From Sphingobacterium rhinopitheci (GTDB lineage: Bacteria; Bacteroidota; Bacteroidia; Sphingobacteriales; Sphingobacteriaceae), in the NCBI RefSeq assembly GCF_022627575.1, contig NZ_JADEYQ010000006.1, forward strand, positions 1 through 64,000: 64,000 nucleotides of DNA, read 5' to 3'. This document shows positions 27,456 to 36,968 of this stretch, piece after piece. Every line of letters begins with the position of its first letter. Position 1 is the first letter of the stretch. The notes beneath the pieces were generated by a model, which had not been told where the DNA came from, made no database searches, and was given only the letters and a program-made list of their open reading frames with translations. The translations under genes were made by a program, and so were the position numbers.

Positions 27456-28307
27456 CTAATAATTATAGCGATAAAGATAAGAATCTAAGCCGAGAGGGCG
27501 TTCAGAAATAGTATAAAAATAACGTCCCATGCTATCAAAACAGATAGCCTCCCCTTGAGGTTCTATTTCATAAGGGATTATTTTGAATGGCTTGGCCAAG
27601 GTTGTTAAAATAGGCTCTGAAAGCTCTCTCTGCCAGAGATATACATTGCTCAGATTTTTGATTAAGATAAAACGCCCATCTAAACTCATGTCTGCACTAG
27701 TTGTAAAAGTAAAAGGCAAAGTTAACTTGGGCTCCAAAATAATCAATTCAGAAGATCCTATTGCTGGCAATGGAAAAGAAAATACGGTTGCTCTAAAATC
27801 GCGCTTAGAAACAATATATACTTCCTGATTTTGCTGATCTACAAATATAGCTTCTGCATCCCTCCTTTTGTCGGCATATTTGATGGCGATCTTTGTTATT
27901 TCATCAGCAGCTATAGTAATCTCTTTAGTATTAAAATCAATCTTAGGCTCTGGAAACATATAGATATGCAATACCTCCCTATTTTTAGTATTATTACCAA
28001 TATCAGCTACTAATAGATACGATTGACCATCTCTATTAACACGCGCTATATCTTCGCAATCAATAGCATCAACACCATCCAATTTGATAATAGTCTGCAA
28101 AGAGGCGGTAGAATCCATAAGATAAACCTGCGCCTTATCCCCACTGTCGTTATGAACCCAAAAATAACCATGCTCATACGAATACGGTGTAATTCCTGAT
28201 ATTTCGGTCAAGCCTGAACTAATTACTTTCCCTAACTTTTGCCCTTGGCCAAAGATGGTACATGGAAGTACCAATAGAAATAATATAGTAATATATCTAT
28301 TAATCAT
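27456..28307 (-). CDS. secreted beta-propeller protein, function unknown
   Basis: About 283 residues from the ATG at 28307, which is preceded by a second possible ATG at 28316; both give the signal peptide ending CTIFGQ. Repeated blades start with patterns such as SGITPYSYEHGYFWVHNDSG, DCEDIARV and RDAEAIFVD, and the last blade has EPQGEAICFDSMGRYFYTISE. These resemble the SdiA-regulated/phytase-like esterase propeller group. The start overlaps the stop of the upstream PNGase gene (stop at 28300), which implies translational coupling. It might bind or hydrolyse a phosphorylated or acylated glycan, but no catalytic residues are recognised. Confidence 0.8.
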   Translation of the reverse strand: MINRYITILFLLVLPCTIFGQGQKLGKVISSGLTEISGITPYSYEHGYFWVHNDSGDKAQVYLMDSTASLQTIIKLDGVDAIDCEDIARVNRDGQSYLLVADIGNNTKNREVLHIYMFPEPKIDFNTKEITIAADEITKIAIKYADKRRDAEAIFVDQQNQEVYIVSKRDFRATVFSFPLPAIGSSELIILEPKLTLPFTFTTSADMSLDGRFILIKNLSNVYLWQRELSEPILTTLAKPFKIIPYEIEPQGEAICFDSMGRYFYTISERPLGLDSYLYRYNY

Positions 28308-29970
28308 TAGTATCATAGATTAAAGCGCCACTTACATTCCAGAAAGAGAAACTATCTCCTTCAGGTGCTCCCTGCGGGATATGCACTTTGATACTGTGCT
28401 TACCAGCCTTCAAGTCACCTAAATCGATATAGTTAGGATAAGTAATCGTGCCAGGGCACCAATTAGATCGACTTAAATCTGAAGATGATAATCCATTGGC
28501 AAAATTGCCCGATACGGGATTATACAACCTATAACTACCACAATCTACGCGCCAAGGAGTAAATCTATGCTTCATTACATTATCAATAAATATAGTATTT
28601 ACTTTGGGCACAAATTCATCACCATTGCCCCAACCGCCATGCCCAGTGGTTATATATCGAAGCTTAGCATTTTTTATATCTTCTTTAAGTTCAAATTCAA
28701 AATCTAAACCTTGATCACTAGCAAATAAAGTAGGATAAGTTTGTCCTCCCATCTCCATCACATTGGTCGTATTGAATAAAGGCATAGTTTTTACTTTATG
28801 TGCATAGTTTGAATTGCCCGAATGAATCGTTAACTCTAGACTCACTTTATGTCCTCCTTTGTCGTAATTTCCGATATACACACCGATATAAACTTCCTGT
28901 CCCGACATAACATTCAAAAACTCGGACACATCTTGACGGTATATCGAACTATCTTGCCAAGTTTTACCTTTTAATTCCAATCGATTATTAAAATGACTAA
29001 CACCAAAGGGAGTGAAAAAACGCATTAATTCATATATCGGAGAGTAGTTTTCCGTACGAACCATGCCTAAATATGACTTGCCATCGCCTACATCATAAGC
29101 AGGCAGCGTATTCATTCCATTTTTCATACCATCAAAGAAACTTATTTTTTGATCTTCAGCAATTAAAAAAATGGAACCTGTTCTATCATAAGCATCGCCG
29201 TTAGATTTTTCAACGAGCTCAATGAAAGCTTGACTATTAGCGGGCACTTCGGGGATTTTCACTTTTTTGACTATAACCGTTCCTTCAGCAAAGCGCAAGA
29301 TAGAATCAGATTGTATACCCGGTTGGAAACAAATTTGCGCATCTTGAAAAATAGGAATTTGTACAAATTTACTTTTCCATAAAAGATCACTATACGTCAA
29401 TTTATCGACATAAGCATGCGTATCGGGAAAAGTAATCCCTGTAGGCCAAGCATTTAATTTTTCAATTTTTGTTGCTACAATTCCGGAACTACCATTTCTT
29501 CGGTATTCTAATACCAATCCTAAATCTAAACCAATATCATTGGGTGCAGCATGAATAGGTAACGCTGTAGTATACCATATATCGATAGCATTAGAATTGA
29601 TAGAAGTCACAGCTTTCTTGGCATCATATCCCAATATTACTTTTGAATCTATCTTTGGTTCTAATGTATAAGAAGTCCATGCTTTGTTATCAATCATCTT
29701 AACTTTATTATTTGTCGCAAAAGATGCTTGTCGAATAATAGATTTTGAGGGATTATCTAAAAATGATTCTTCAAAGGGATATTTACCATGACCATACACT
29801 ATACTTTGCTTAGTAACGATAGATTTATTTCTATCAGCAATCACTATAATAGGATCTTGCTTACTAATTACATCATTATTAAAATAATTATAGGTAATCT
29901 TATAAATATCTTGTGCGGAAGCACAAAATATAAAAAGATGAGTTATGATCAATAAATATATTCGTTTCAT
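28300..29970 (-). CDS. type II peptide-N-glycosidase F
   Basis: A 556-residue exported amidase that cleaves intact N-glycans from asparagine, turning it into aspartate. Signal peptide ends IFCASA. Residues 20-230 form an extra N-terminal domain seen in type II enzymes such as PNGF-II; it also recalls GLPGLI-type repeats. The two jelly-roll domains follow. D262 in NGDAYDRTG aligns with catalytic D60 of Flavobacterium PNGase F, and E452 in GDEFVP aligns with E206. The tail SRSNWCPG matches the DRAGWCPG segment. E118 of PNGF has no obvious counterpart. Gene order with a TonB receptor/DUF4249 pair and an esterase suggests glycoprotein use. Starts 16 bases after the reductase gene. Confidence 0.9.
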   Translation of the reverse strand: MKRIYLLIITHLFIFCASAQDIYKITYNYFNNDVISKQDPIIVIADRNKSIVTKQSIVYGHGKYPFEESFLDNPSKSIIRQASFATNNKVKMIDNKAWTSYTLEPKIDSKVILGYDAKKAVTSINSNAIDIWYTTALPIHAAPNDIGLDLGLVLEYRRNGSSGIVATKIEKLNAWPTGITFPDTHAYVDKLTYSDLLWKSKFVQIPIFQDAQICFQPGIQSDSILRFAEGTVIVKKVKIPEVPANSQAFIELVEKSNGDAYDRTGSIFLIAEDQKISFFDGMKNGMNTLPAYDVGDGKSYLGMVRTENYSPIYELMRFFTPFGVSHFNNRLELKGKTWQDSSIYRQDVSEFLNVMSGQEVYIGVYIGNYDKGGHKVSLELTIHSGNSNYAHKVKTMPLFNTTNVMEMGGQTYPTLFASDQGLDFEFELKEDIKNAKLRYITTGHGGWGNGDEFVPKVNTIFIDNVMKHRFTPWRVDCGSYRLYNPVSGNFANGLSSSDLSRSNWCPGTITYPNYIDLGDLKAGKHSIKVHIPQGAPEGDSFSFWNVSGALIYDTND

Positions 29971-29986
29971 CAGTAATTTCTAAAGG

Positions 29987-31030
29987 TTATAACACTTCAA
30001 TAATAGTATTGTTTGCGATAGGATGAGCCGTACAGATAAGGCATCTTCCATTTTCGACTTCCCTATCGGTCAATACTTCATTATAATCCATACGTACTTC
30101 CCCATTGACGACTTGAGAAATACAGGTACTACACATACCTGATTTGCACGAATAAGGTAATCTAATTTTATGCTCAAGTCCGACTTCTAATATGGTTTTA
30201 GTTGGAGGAATAGTGAGATTATAGTCCATTTTATTATACCTTAATACAATATCATACGATGTATAATCTTGAGGGATATCTTCTTTTTCATCGTCATCCT
30301 CCTCTTCTTCAGGGAAATAAAAAGTTTCTTTCCGAATAGATTCTTCCGAAAAACCCATCCCTAAAAGCGTAAAACGGCATAAATCCATGTAAAATAAAGG
30401 GCCGCAGGTATAAAATATAGGATTTGAGGATACCTTTAAATTTTCATTAACAAGTTCAATCAAGTAATCTCTGTTTAAACGAGCCTTTAGTAGGTTTTTA
30501 ACATTAGACCAAATAAATTCTATTTTTAAGCGATCAGGATATTTATTTTGCCATTCGATAAGCTCATCATAGAAAAGTGTTTGCTCTTTGGAACTATTAC
30601 TATAAATTAATATAACTTTACTTTCTAACTCTTTGGTTAAAACAGATTTCAATATAGAGAATAATGGCGTCACACCTACACCAGCAGCAAAAAGAAAAAC
30701 GGTATTTTTCTGTAATGCATCGATATTATAAGTAAATATACCCAAAGGCTCCATTACCTCTATCACATCTCCGATTGCTAGTTTATGGTGTAAAAATCGG
30801 GAGATCTCACCATTTTCAACTCTTTTTACGGTAATCTCGTAGGGTTCATCTAGATCAGGGGAACTACTGAAGGAGTAAGATCTACGAACCTCACGACCCT
30901 CAAAATTAAACACTAATGTCAAAAATTGTCCTGGCTTATATTTAGGATACATACCGCTCAAATCTTGAAATCTGATCGATATATTATTATTAGGACGATC
31001 TATAATATCGGTTACTCTAAATTTAAACAT
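29987..31030 (-). CDS. flavodoxin/ferredoxin reductase-like oxidoreductase with 2Fe-2S domain (PaaE-like)
   Basis: A 347-residue cytoplasmic electron-transfer protein. The FAD domain has RRSYSFSSSPD (FAD-binding RxYS), the NAD(P)H domain has AAGVGVTPLFSIL and CGPLFYMDL, and the C-terminal plant-type ferredoxin domain has CKSGMCSTC plus a later Cys in GRCLICTAH. This order matches PaaE/HCP-reductase-like enzymes that feed electrons to monooxygenases. An acidic linker (EEEEDDDEKED) separates the two halves. No oxygenase or phenylacetate genes are nearby, so the partner is unknown. It heads the six-gene run upstream of PNGase F, an odd association that may only be physical. Upstream lies the infB terminator. 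Confidence 0.88.
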   Translation of the reverse strand: MFKFRVTDIIDRPNNNISIRFQDLSGMYPKYKPGQFLTLVFNFEGREVRRSYSFSSSPDLDEPYEITVKRVENGEISRFLHHKLAIGDVIEVMEPLGIFTYNIDALQKNTVFLFAAGVGVTPLFSILKSVLTKELESKVILIYSNSSKEQTLFYDELIEWQNKYPDRLKIEFIWSNVKNLLKARLNRDYLIELVNENLKVSSNPIFYTCGPLFYMDLCRFTLLGMGFSEESIRKETFYFPEEEEDDDEKEDIPQDYTSYDIVLRYNKMDYNLTIPPTKTILEVGLEHKIRLPYSCKSGMCSTCISQVVNGEVRMDYNEVLTDREVENGRCLICTAHPIANNTIIEVL

Positions 31031-31084
31031 ATCCTAAAGATAAAACCTTAATCCTGAGTATTCAAATAATAATAGTCATTCAAC

Positions 31085-31113
31085 AAAAATCCCGGCTTTT
31101 GGCCGGGATTTTT
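31085..31113. terminator. terminator after infB
   Basis: A GC-rich 11-12 bp stem (AATCCCGGC with GCCGGGATT) around a TTTTG loop, flanked by A and T runs. It lies 20 bases past the infB stop and before the start of the reductase gene. Confidence 0.9.
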
Positions 31114-31132
31114 AAATATTTAGACGTAAAGA

Positions 31133-34100
31133 TTACAATTTACGTTTTACTTCAACTTGTTCGTAAGCTTCGACAATATCACCTACTTGTATATCATTGA
31201 ATTTATCAATATTCAAACCACACTCGTAACCATGCGTAACTTCTTTAACATCATCTTTGAAACGTTTCAATGATGCTAATCTACCTGTATGAATTACTAC
31301 ACCATCGCGAATGATACGGATATCATTTTGACGAGTGATCTTACCAGTAGTAACCATACATCCTGCGATAGTACCTACTTTAGTAATTTTGAATGTCTCA
31401 CGAATTTCAACTTCGGCAACGATTTTCTCTTCAAATTTCGGTGCTAACATACCCTCCATCGCTGATTTCAACTCGTCAATCGCATCATAGATAATAGAGT
31501 ACAAACGAACATCAATTTGTTCTGCCTCTGCTAATTTACGTGCATTTTGTGTTGGACGAACTTGGAAACCAATAATGATTGCATCAGATGCTGAAGCTAA
31601 TAATACGTCAGACTCTGAAATCGCACCCACTGATTTGTGAATAATATTCACTTGAATTTCGTCTGTAGACAATTTCAATAATGAATCCGATAATGCTTCG
31701 ATAGAACCATCCACATCACCTTTCACAATTACATTCAACTCTTTGAAGTTACCGATTGCTAAACGACGACCGATCTCATCTAATGTGATATGCTTAGTAG
31801 CACGCATTCCTTGCTCACGTTGTAATTGTAAACGCTTGTTCGCTACCAAACGAGCTTCAGATTCCGACTCCATTACATATAGTTTATCACCTGCTGTTGG
31901 GGCACCTGACATACCTAAGATCTGTACTGGAATAGATGGACCTGCTTCTTTCACACGCTCACCACGTTCATTAGTTAAAGCTTTCACTTTACCAGAGTGC
32001 GAACCTGCTAAGATTGCATCCCCTACACGTAATGTACCACTTTGTACTAATACTGTAGTAACAATACCACGACCTTTATCTAATGCTGACTCAATTACAG
32101 AACCTACAGCACGTTTTTTAGGATCGGCTTTAAGCTCTAATAACTCAGCTTCTAATAATATCTTCTCTAATAATAAATCAACATTCTCACCCGTCTTAGC
32201 AGATATTTCTTGAGCTTGGTATTTACCACCCCATTCTTCCACTAAGATGTTCATTGCTGATAATTGCTCTCTTACTCTATCTGCATTAGCACCAGGCTTA
32301 TCTACTTTGGTAAATGCAAATACTATTGGTGAACCCGCTGCTTGCGCATGGTTAATAGCTTCTTTCGTTTGAGGCATCACAGCATCATCGGCAGCAATTA
32401 CAATAATAACAATATCCGTTACCTTAGCACCACGCGCACGCATCGCCGTAAAGGCTTCGTGACCTGGTGTATCTAAGAATGTAATCTTACGACCATCATC
32501 CAATTTTACAGCGTATGCACCGATATGTTGAGTAATACCACCCGCTTCACCTTTTGTTACGTTAGCTTTACGAATATAATCAAGTAAAGACGTTTTACCG
32601 TGATCGACGTGACCCATTACCGTTACAATTGGCGCACGAGAGATTAAGTTTTCTTCGTTGTCTGGTTCTTCTAGCTCAGCCGTTTCTTCATCCTCAGGTT
32701 TAATAAACTCTACTTTATAACCGAACTCATCCGCTACAATAGTTAAAGTTTCTGCATCAAGACGTTGGTTGATAGACACAAACATGCCTAGAGACATACA
32801 AGTACCAATAATCTGCGTTACAGGAACATCCATCAAGTTAGCTAATTCGTTTGCAGTTACAAATTCTGTAACCTTCAACACTTTAGCCATCAACTCTTTT
32901 TCCATTGCTGCTTCTTCCGCTGACAAAGCTACATCATCACGCTTTTGACGGCGTAATTTTGCACGTTGCGCAAATTTACCAGATTTACCAGCACCACTCA
33001 AACGCGCTAAAGTAGCTTTAATTTGGTCTTGGATTTGTTTTTCTGATAATTCCTCCTTAGGCACAGGCGTTCTTACGCCACCTTTATTCCTAGGGTCAAA
33101 TTTACCACGAGCACCTGGCGCAGTATTACTTCCAGCACGCGGATTGTTACCTTGGTAACCCGTTCTAGGTTGACCTGGAGTACCCGGCGTATGTGTTCCA
33201 CCGCGCGGATTGTTACCTTGGTAACCCGTTCTTGGTTGACCTGCTGTACCTTGTTGATTATTTTGATCATTAGGGGACACAGGAGTACCAGGCTTATTCG
33301 TACGCTTACGCTTACGTTTATTATCTTGATTAGCGTTCGATGATGACGCTACTGGTTTTTCTTTTGGTTTAAAAGTAGGTAATTCAATTTTACCAATTAC
33401 TTTCGGGCCTTCTAATTTTTCTGAACGTGCACGAATCACTTCGTCAGGTCCTTTTACCACAGGTTTATCTGCTGGTTTTTGTTCTTCTTTCTTAGGTTGT
33501 TCCACTTTTAACTCAGTTTTTTTAACCTCTTGAACGATTTTCTCTTCTTTTACTACCGGAGCTTCTACCTTAGTTATAACTTTAGGTTCCTCATTCTTAG
33601 GTTCTTCTTTTTTAGGCTGTTCCTTAATAGGTTCCTCCTTTTTAGGTTCTTCTTTCTTAGGTTCTTCCTTCTTAACTTCAACCACAGGAACTACCTTAGG
33701 TTCAGGTTTAGGCTCAGGCTTAACTTCTTCCTTCTTCATCTCTTGCTTAGGAGCAAGCACTTCGGGCTTCGCTTCAGGTGCTTTTGTAGGTATCTCTTCG
33801 ACTTTTTTAGCTTTACCTTTATTGAAGGTATTTAAATCTATTTTACCTACCACTTTTAGATGGCCTGTGTTTGCGGACTCCTCCACTATAGGTTTTTCAG
33901 CTACTGCTTCAACCTTTTCTGGTGTCAATGGAACGTTCTTAATTAAGATTTCATCGTTTTCAACGATTTTTTGATTTTTAGATGTTTCTTGACTTTGAGG
34001 TAAACCTGCATTACCTCCTACCGGCGATTCCTCACGACGGATTTTGCCAATTACAATTTGCTTGGCTTCATCTTTTGCGATTTTATCCCCTTGAAATTCA

Positions 34101-34255
34101 CGCGAAAGAACATTGTACATATCTGCAGACAATTTCGTTGTTGGCTTCGATTCAACATCAAAACCTTTCTTTCCTAAAAATTCGACTGCAGTCCCAATTC
34201 CAATATTGAGTTCTTTTGCTGCTTTGAGTAAGTTTATGCTTTTACCTTCTGTCAT
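31133..34255 (-). CDS. infB: translation initiation factor IF-2
   Basis: A 1040-residue GTPase that brings initiator tRNA to the 30S P site and joins the subunits. An N-terminal IF2_N helix domain (1-55) precedes a long low-complexity linker (about 100-420) with many KKEEP-type charged repeats and a 22-residue Gly/Pro/Asn repeat. The G domain starts near 540 with GHVDHGKT (P-loop), then DTPGHEAF, and NKxD appears as TKVD. Domains II to IV end in EAYEQVEVKRKL. Length is large, because of the linker, as usual in Bacteroidota. It lies downstream of rimP and nusA on the same strand, 105 bases after nusA, and ends at a strong hairpin. Confidence 0.97.
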   Translation of the reverse strand: MTEGKSINLLKAAKELNIGIGTAVEFLGKKGFDVESKPTTKLSADMYNVLSREFQGDKIAKDEAKQIVIGKIRREESPVGGNAGLPQSQETSKNQKIVENDEILIKNVPLTPEKVEAVAEKPIVEESANTGHLKVVGKIDLNTFNKGKAKKVEEIPTKAPEAKPEVLAPKQEMKKEEVKPEPKPEPKVVPVVEVKKEEPKKEEPKKEEPIKEQPKKEEPKNEEPKVITKVEAPVVKEEKIVQEVKKTELKVEQPKKEEQKPADKPVVKGPDEVIRARSEKLEGPKVIGKIELPTFKPKEKPVASSSNANQDNKRKRKRTNKPGTPVSPNDQNNQQGTAGQPRTGYQGNNPRGGTHTPGTPGQPRTGYQGNNPRAGSNTAPGARGKFDPRNKGGVRTPVPKEELSEKQIQDQIKATLARLSGAGKSGKFAQRAKLRRQKRDDVALSAEEAAMEKELMAKVLKVTEFVTANELANLMDVPVTQIIGTCMSLGMFVSINQRLDAETLTIVADEFGYKVEFIKPEDEETAELEEPDNEENLISRAPIVTVMGHVDHGKTSLLDYIRKANVTKGEAGGITQHIGAYAVKLDDGRKITFLDTPGHEAFTAMRARGAKVTDIVIIVIAADDAVMPQTKEAINHAQAAGSPIVFAFTKVDKPGANADRVREQLSAMNILVEEWGGKYQAQEISAKTGENVDLLLEKILLEAELLELKADPKKRAVGSVIESALDKGRGIVTTVLVQSGTLRVGDAILAGSHSGKVKALTNERGERVKEAGPSIPVQILGMSGAPTAGDKLYVMESESEARLVANKRLQLQREQGMRATKHITLDEIGRRLAIGNFKELNVIVKGDVDGSIEALSDSLLKLSTDEIQVNIIHKSVGAISESDVLLASASDAIIIGFQVRPTQNARKLAEAEQIDVRLYSIIYDAIDELKSAMEGMLAPKFEEKIVAEVEIRETFKITKVGTIAGCMVTTGKITRQNDIRIIRDGVVIHTGRLASLKRFKDDVKEVTHGYECGLNIDKFNDIQVGDIVEAYEQVEVKRKL
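33138..33243. repeat. 66-bp tandem repeat in the infB linker
   Basis: The segments 33138-33177 and 33204-33243 are nearly identical and offset by 66 bases, coding for two copies of a 22-residue unit beginning GQPRTGYQGNNPR. It lies within the disordered IF-2 linker. An in-frame unit length means copy number can change without frameshift. Confidence 0.8.
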
Positions 34256-34360
34256 TTAATATTAACCTCTAAAAATTCTAGTATTACAAAAATATGTTTT
34301 TTTTACACGCAATTAACAAATATTTACATTTTAATAAATTTTTGTTTAAAAATACCAAGT

Positions 34361-35599
34361 TTATTCAAACTCAGTCTGCAAAATGCGTACGACTTCTTTG
34401 ATCGTATCTTCTTCTAAATCAGTACGACGAACTAACTCTTCGTGAGTCAAGGCTAGTACTGACTTAGCACTATCTAAACCTACGCGTTTTAGTTCTTCAA
34501 TGATCCAGCTATCGATTTCATCTGAGAATTCTTCGATATCGACGTCCTCATCGATTTCATCATTTTCACGGTACACATCGATTTCGTACCCTGTTAATTT
34601 ACCTGCCAATTTGATATTATGACCACCGCGACCGATCGCCAATGATACTTGATCAGGTTTTAAATAAACCGCTGCTGTTTTGTTATCATCATCAATTTTG
34701 ATAGATGAAATACGAGCAGGGCTCAATGCACGTGTTATATATAATGAGTTGTTTGTTGTAAAGTTGATTACATCAATATTCTCATTACGCAATTCACGTA
34801 CGATACCATGAATACGTGATCCTTTCATACCCACACAAGCACCTACAGGGTCAATACGATCATCGTAAGACTCTACAGCTACTTTAGCACGTTCTCCTGG
34901 TTCACGTACAATTTTCTTGATCGTAATTAAACCATCAAAAATTTCCGGCACTTCTAATTCAAACAAACGTTGCAAGAATTCCGGAGCAGTACGCGAAATA
35001 ATAATCTTAGGATTACTATTCATCATATCTACCTTAGAAACAACGGCACGAATATTATCGCCTTTTTTGAAATAATCAGCAGGAATTTGCTCCGTTTTAG
35101 GTAAGATCAACTCATTACCATCTTCATCTAAAACTAAGATTTCTTTTTTCCAGATTTGATATACTTCGCCAATTACTAATTCGCCTTCACGATCTTTATA
35201 TTTCTTAAAAACTTCATCTTTCTCTAACTCCAATACTTTAGATACTAAAGTCTGACGAGCAGCTAAGATTGCACGACGTCCAAAACTTTCTAAGGTAATT
35301 TGTTCAATGAAATCATCTCCCACTTCTAGATCCGGATCATGCTTGTGCGCTTCTTCTAATTCGATTTCTAAATCGTCATCTTCCGAAAAACCATCAGCCA
35401 TCACTACACGTGTTCTCCACATTTCTAAATCCCCGTTGTCTGGATTTACGATTACGTCCACATTTTCATCTGTTCCAAAACGTTTACGAATCATACTACG
35501 GAATACTTCTTCAAGTACCGTAATTACCGTCGGACGGTCAATATTTTTAAACTCTTTAAACTCCTGAAAAGAGTCAATCAAATTAATATTGCTGCTCAT
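34361..35599 (-). CDS. nusA: transcription termination/antitermination factor NusA
   Basis: A 412-residue factor that binds RNA polymerase and RNA and modulates pausing. An N-terminal domain (about 1-130) binds polymerase. The S1 domain lies around 135-205 (GEVYQIWKKEILVL), and two KH domains around 230-350 include ACVGMKGSRIHGIVRELR and VSLAIGRGGHNIKLAGKLTG. The C-terminal tail has one helix-hairpin-type segment (LEEDTIKEVVRIL), so the protein lacks the E. coli AR repeats. It follows rimP by one base and precedes infB, the canonical order. A 105-base spacer to infB has no hairpin, so readthrough is expected. Confidence 0.97.
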   Translation of the reverse strand: MSSNINLIDSFQEFKEFKNIDRPTVITVLEEVFRSMIRKRFGTDENVDVIVNPDNGDLEMWRTRVVMADGFSEDDDLEIELEEAHKHDPDLEVGDDFIEQITLESFGRRAILAARQTLVSKVLELEKDEVFKKYKDREGELVIGEVYQIWKKEILVLDEDGNELILPKTEQIPADYFKKGDNIRAVVSKVDMMNSNPKIIISRTAPEFLQRLFELEVPEIFDGLITIKKIVREPGERAKVAVESYDDRIDPVGACVGMKGSRIHGIVRELRNENIDVINFTTNNSLYITRALSPARISSIKIDDDNKTAAVYLKPDQVSLAIGRGGHNIKLAGKLTGYEIDVYRENDEIDEDVDIEEFSDEIDSWIIEELKRVGLDSAKSVLALTHEELVRRTDLEEDTIKEVVRILQTEFE

Positions 35600-35600
35600 T

Positions 35601-36065
35601 TTATTTAAATGAAATTAACACCTTTGTTTCTTGTATTTGATTCAAAGGAAAAATGGCCTCTTTCAATTCAGCTTTCTTTCCTTTTTCTTTCACTTTTTCT
35701 TCTATTGTAACGGCTTCACTAGTAATTGCTACTAATTTACCTTCACGTTTTGTACCATCTTCTAACTTAATACGGATATCACGACCAATATTTTTTTCGT
35801 ATTGACGCACCAATACTAATGGACTATCCACTCCTGGAGAAGAAACTTCTAATCTATATGCATTTTCGATTACATTTTCTTCTTCCAAATGAAAACCAAC
35901 ATGTCTACTCACAGCGACACAATCAGCAATCGGTATACCGCTATCTCCATCTAACAAGATCTCTAGCACACCACTTTTAAGCATACGTATGCTTACAATA
36001 AACAAATCGGGACGATCTGCAATTTTTTCCTCTACTAATTCTTTAACGCGATTTTCAACCTGCAT
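35601..36065 (-). CDS. rimP: ribosome maturation factor RimP
   Basis: About 154 residues from ATG at 36065, starting MQVENRVKELVEEKI; an in-frame start at 36104 would run through the preceding terminator and is rejected. RimP assists 30S maturation. Typical parts are DLFIVSIRML, GDSGIPIADCVAVSRHVG, and LEVSSPGVDSPL, the last being the family signature. The C-terminal barrel carries KREGKLVAITSEAVTIEE. It begins the rimP-nusA-infB run. The terminator of the upstream repressor gene lies immediately before it, so its own promoter would have to overlap this hairpin or lie further upstream, which is uncertain. Confidence 0.95.
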   Translation of the reverse strand: MQVENRVKELVEEKIADRPDLFIVSIRMLKSGVLEILLDGDSGIPIADCVAVSRHVGFHLEEENVIENAYRLEVSSPGVDSPLVLVRQYEKNIGRDIRIKLEDGTKREGKLVAITSEAVTIEEKVKEKGKKAELKEAIFPLNQIQETKVLISFK

Positions 36066-36083
36066 ATTTCTCAAACATTGAAT

Positions 36084-36113
36084 TAAAAAAAGGGGGCAAT
36101 ACATGCCCCCTTC
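36084..36113 (-). terminator. terminator of the LexA-like repressor gene
   Basis: Minus-strand hairpin AGGGGGCA/TGCCCCCT (36091-36098 with 36104-36111) with a T run toward lower coordinates. It stands 55 bases beyond the repressor stop and 26 before the rimP start. Confidence 0.85.
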
Positions 36114-36167
36114 CTTTCAGATAATGCAAATATAACAATTATTTTCAATAAAATAAACCATGTTATA

Positions 36168-36944
36168 TTATTTTTTTGTATCAACTACAGAATTTATAGT
36201 TTTTTGCATTTGCGCCATCATTGCCGTTAAGGACTCTATAGACGATTCGTTTGTAGGCTCTGGAAATTCAGTAGAGATATATGCTTTTGCTTTCCATACT
36301 TCAAGAATATCTTCTGTTGGCACCCAAAATGGTTCATAAATCTTATTATCAGACAATAATTTCAAGCCTTTATCGTCTTTAAACTTGAGACCTACACGTT
36401 TGTACACTACGCCATTTTCTTTGGACACAACGACATACGTTTCGCCCGCTTTTATATTATTCCAATCTTCGACATACTCCCCAATGACTGTAGATCCGCT
36501 TGCCAAAGGCAGCATGGAATCCCCAATAATTTCGAAAGCTCTATAAGTACCTTGATTAAACATAGGAAGCGAGAACTTTGGCAACTCCTTTACGTATTCC
36601 GGATCACCATAGCCACTCAAATAGCCAGCAGTAGCTTTAACAGGCACTAACTCAATATTCTCTTTATTATCATGATCCACAGTGACACTCAACACCCGTA
36701 AATTGGAAGCATTACTTTTTGAAATTGGCTTCCAGTTTTCATCTATTACATCATTAGCCAATTCGTCCATTGACAAATCATAATATTTTGCTATTTTTTT
36801 TAGCAATTCATACTTAGGCTCTGCCCTATCTTCTTCATACGCCCCTACTGAAGCGCGCTTAATCTCCATTAAATCAGCAAATTGCTGTTGTGTTAATCCA
36901 TTCTTTTTACGTAAGAATTTAAGATTAGATGAAATATTTGACAT
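36168..36944 (-). CDS. XRE-type repressor with S24 LexA/CI-like self-cleavage domain
   Basis: A 258-residue repressor. Residues 6-60 form a Cro/CI helix-turn-helix (LTQQQFADLMEIKRASVGAYE). The C-terminal half is an S24 domain: scissile Ala106-Gly107 in KATAGYLSG, nucleophile Ser143 in GDSML, general base Lys182 in VVYKRV. The spacing A-G to Ser (37) and Ser to Lys (39) is close to E. coli LexA (35 and 37), so RecA-stimulated self-cleavage is plausible. It differs from LexA in its DNA-binding domain. It is divergent from a degenerate GIY-YIG gene, with repeated TTAGTA half-sites in the shared 100-base gap, suggesting autoregulation. It ends at a strong terminator. Confidence 0.88.
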   Translation of the reverse strand: MSNISSNLKFLRKKNGLTQQQFADLMEIKRASVGAYEEDRAEPKYELLKKIAKYYDLSMDELANDVIDENWKPISKSNASNLRVLSVTVDHDNKENIELVPVKATAGYLSGYGDPEYVKELPKFSLPMFNQGTYRAFEIIGDSMLPLASGSTVIGEYVEDWNNIKAGETYVVVSKENGVVYKRVGLKFKDDKGLKLLSDNKIYEPFWVPTEDILEVWKAKAYISTEFPEPTNESSIESLTAMMAQMQKTINSVVDTKK

Positions 36945-36968
36945 AAATATTTTTAAAAAAAGTTTTTG

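Noticed and set aside
33530..33835. Phe/Arg/Leu-rich open frame on the plus strand
   Set aside because: Antisense to the KKEEP repeats of infB; the odd composition simply mirrors those codons.
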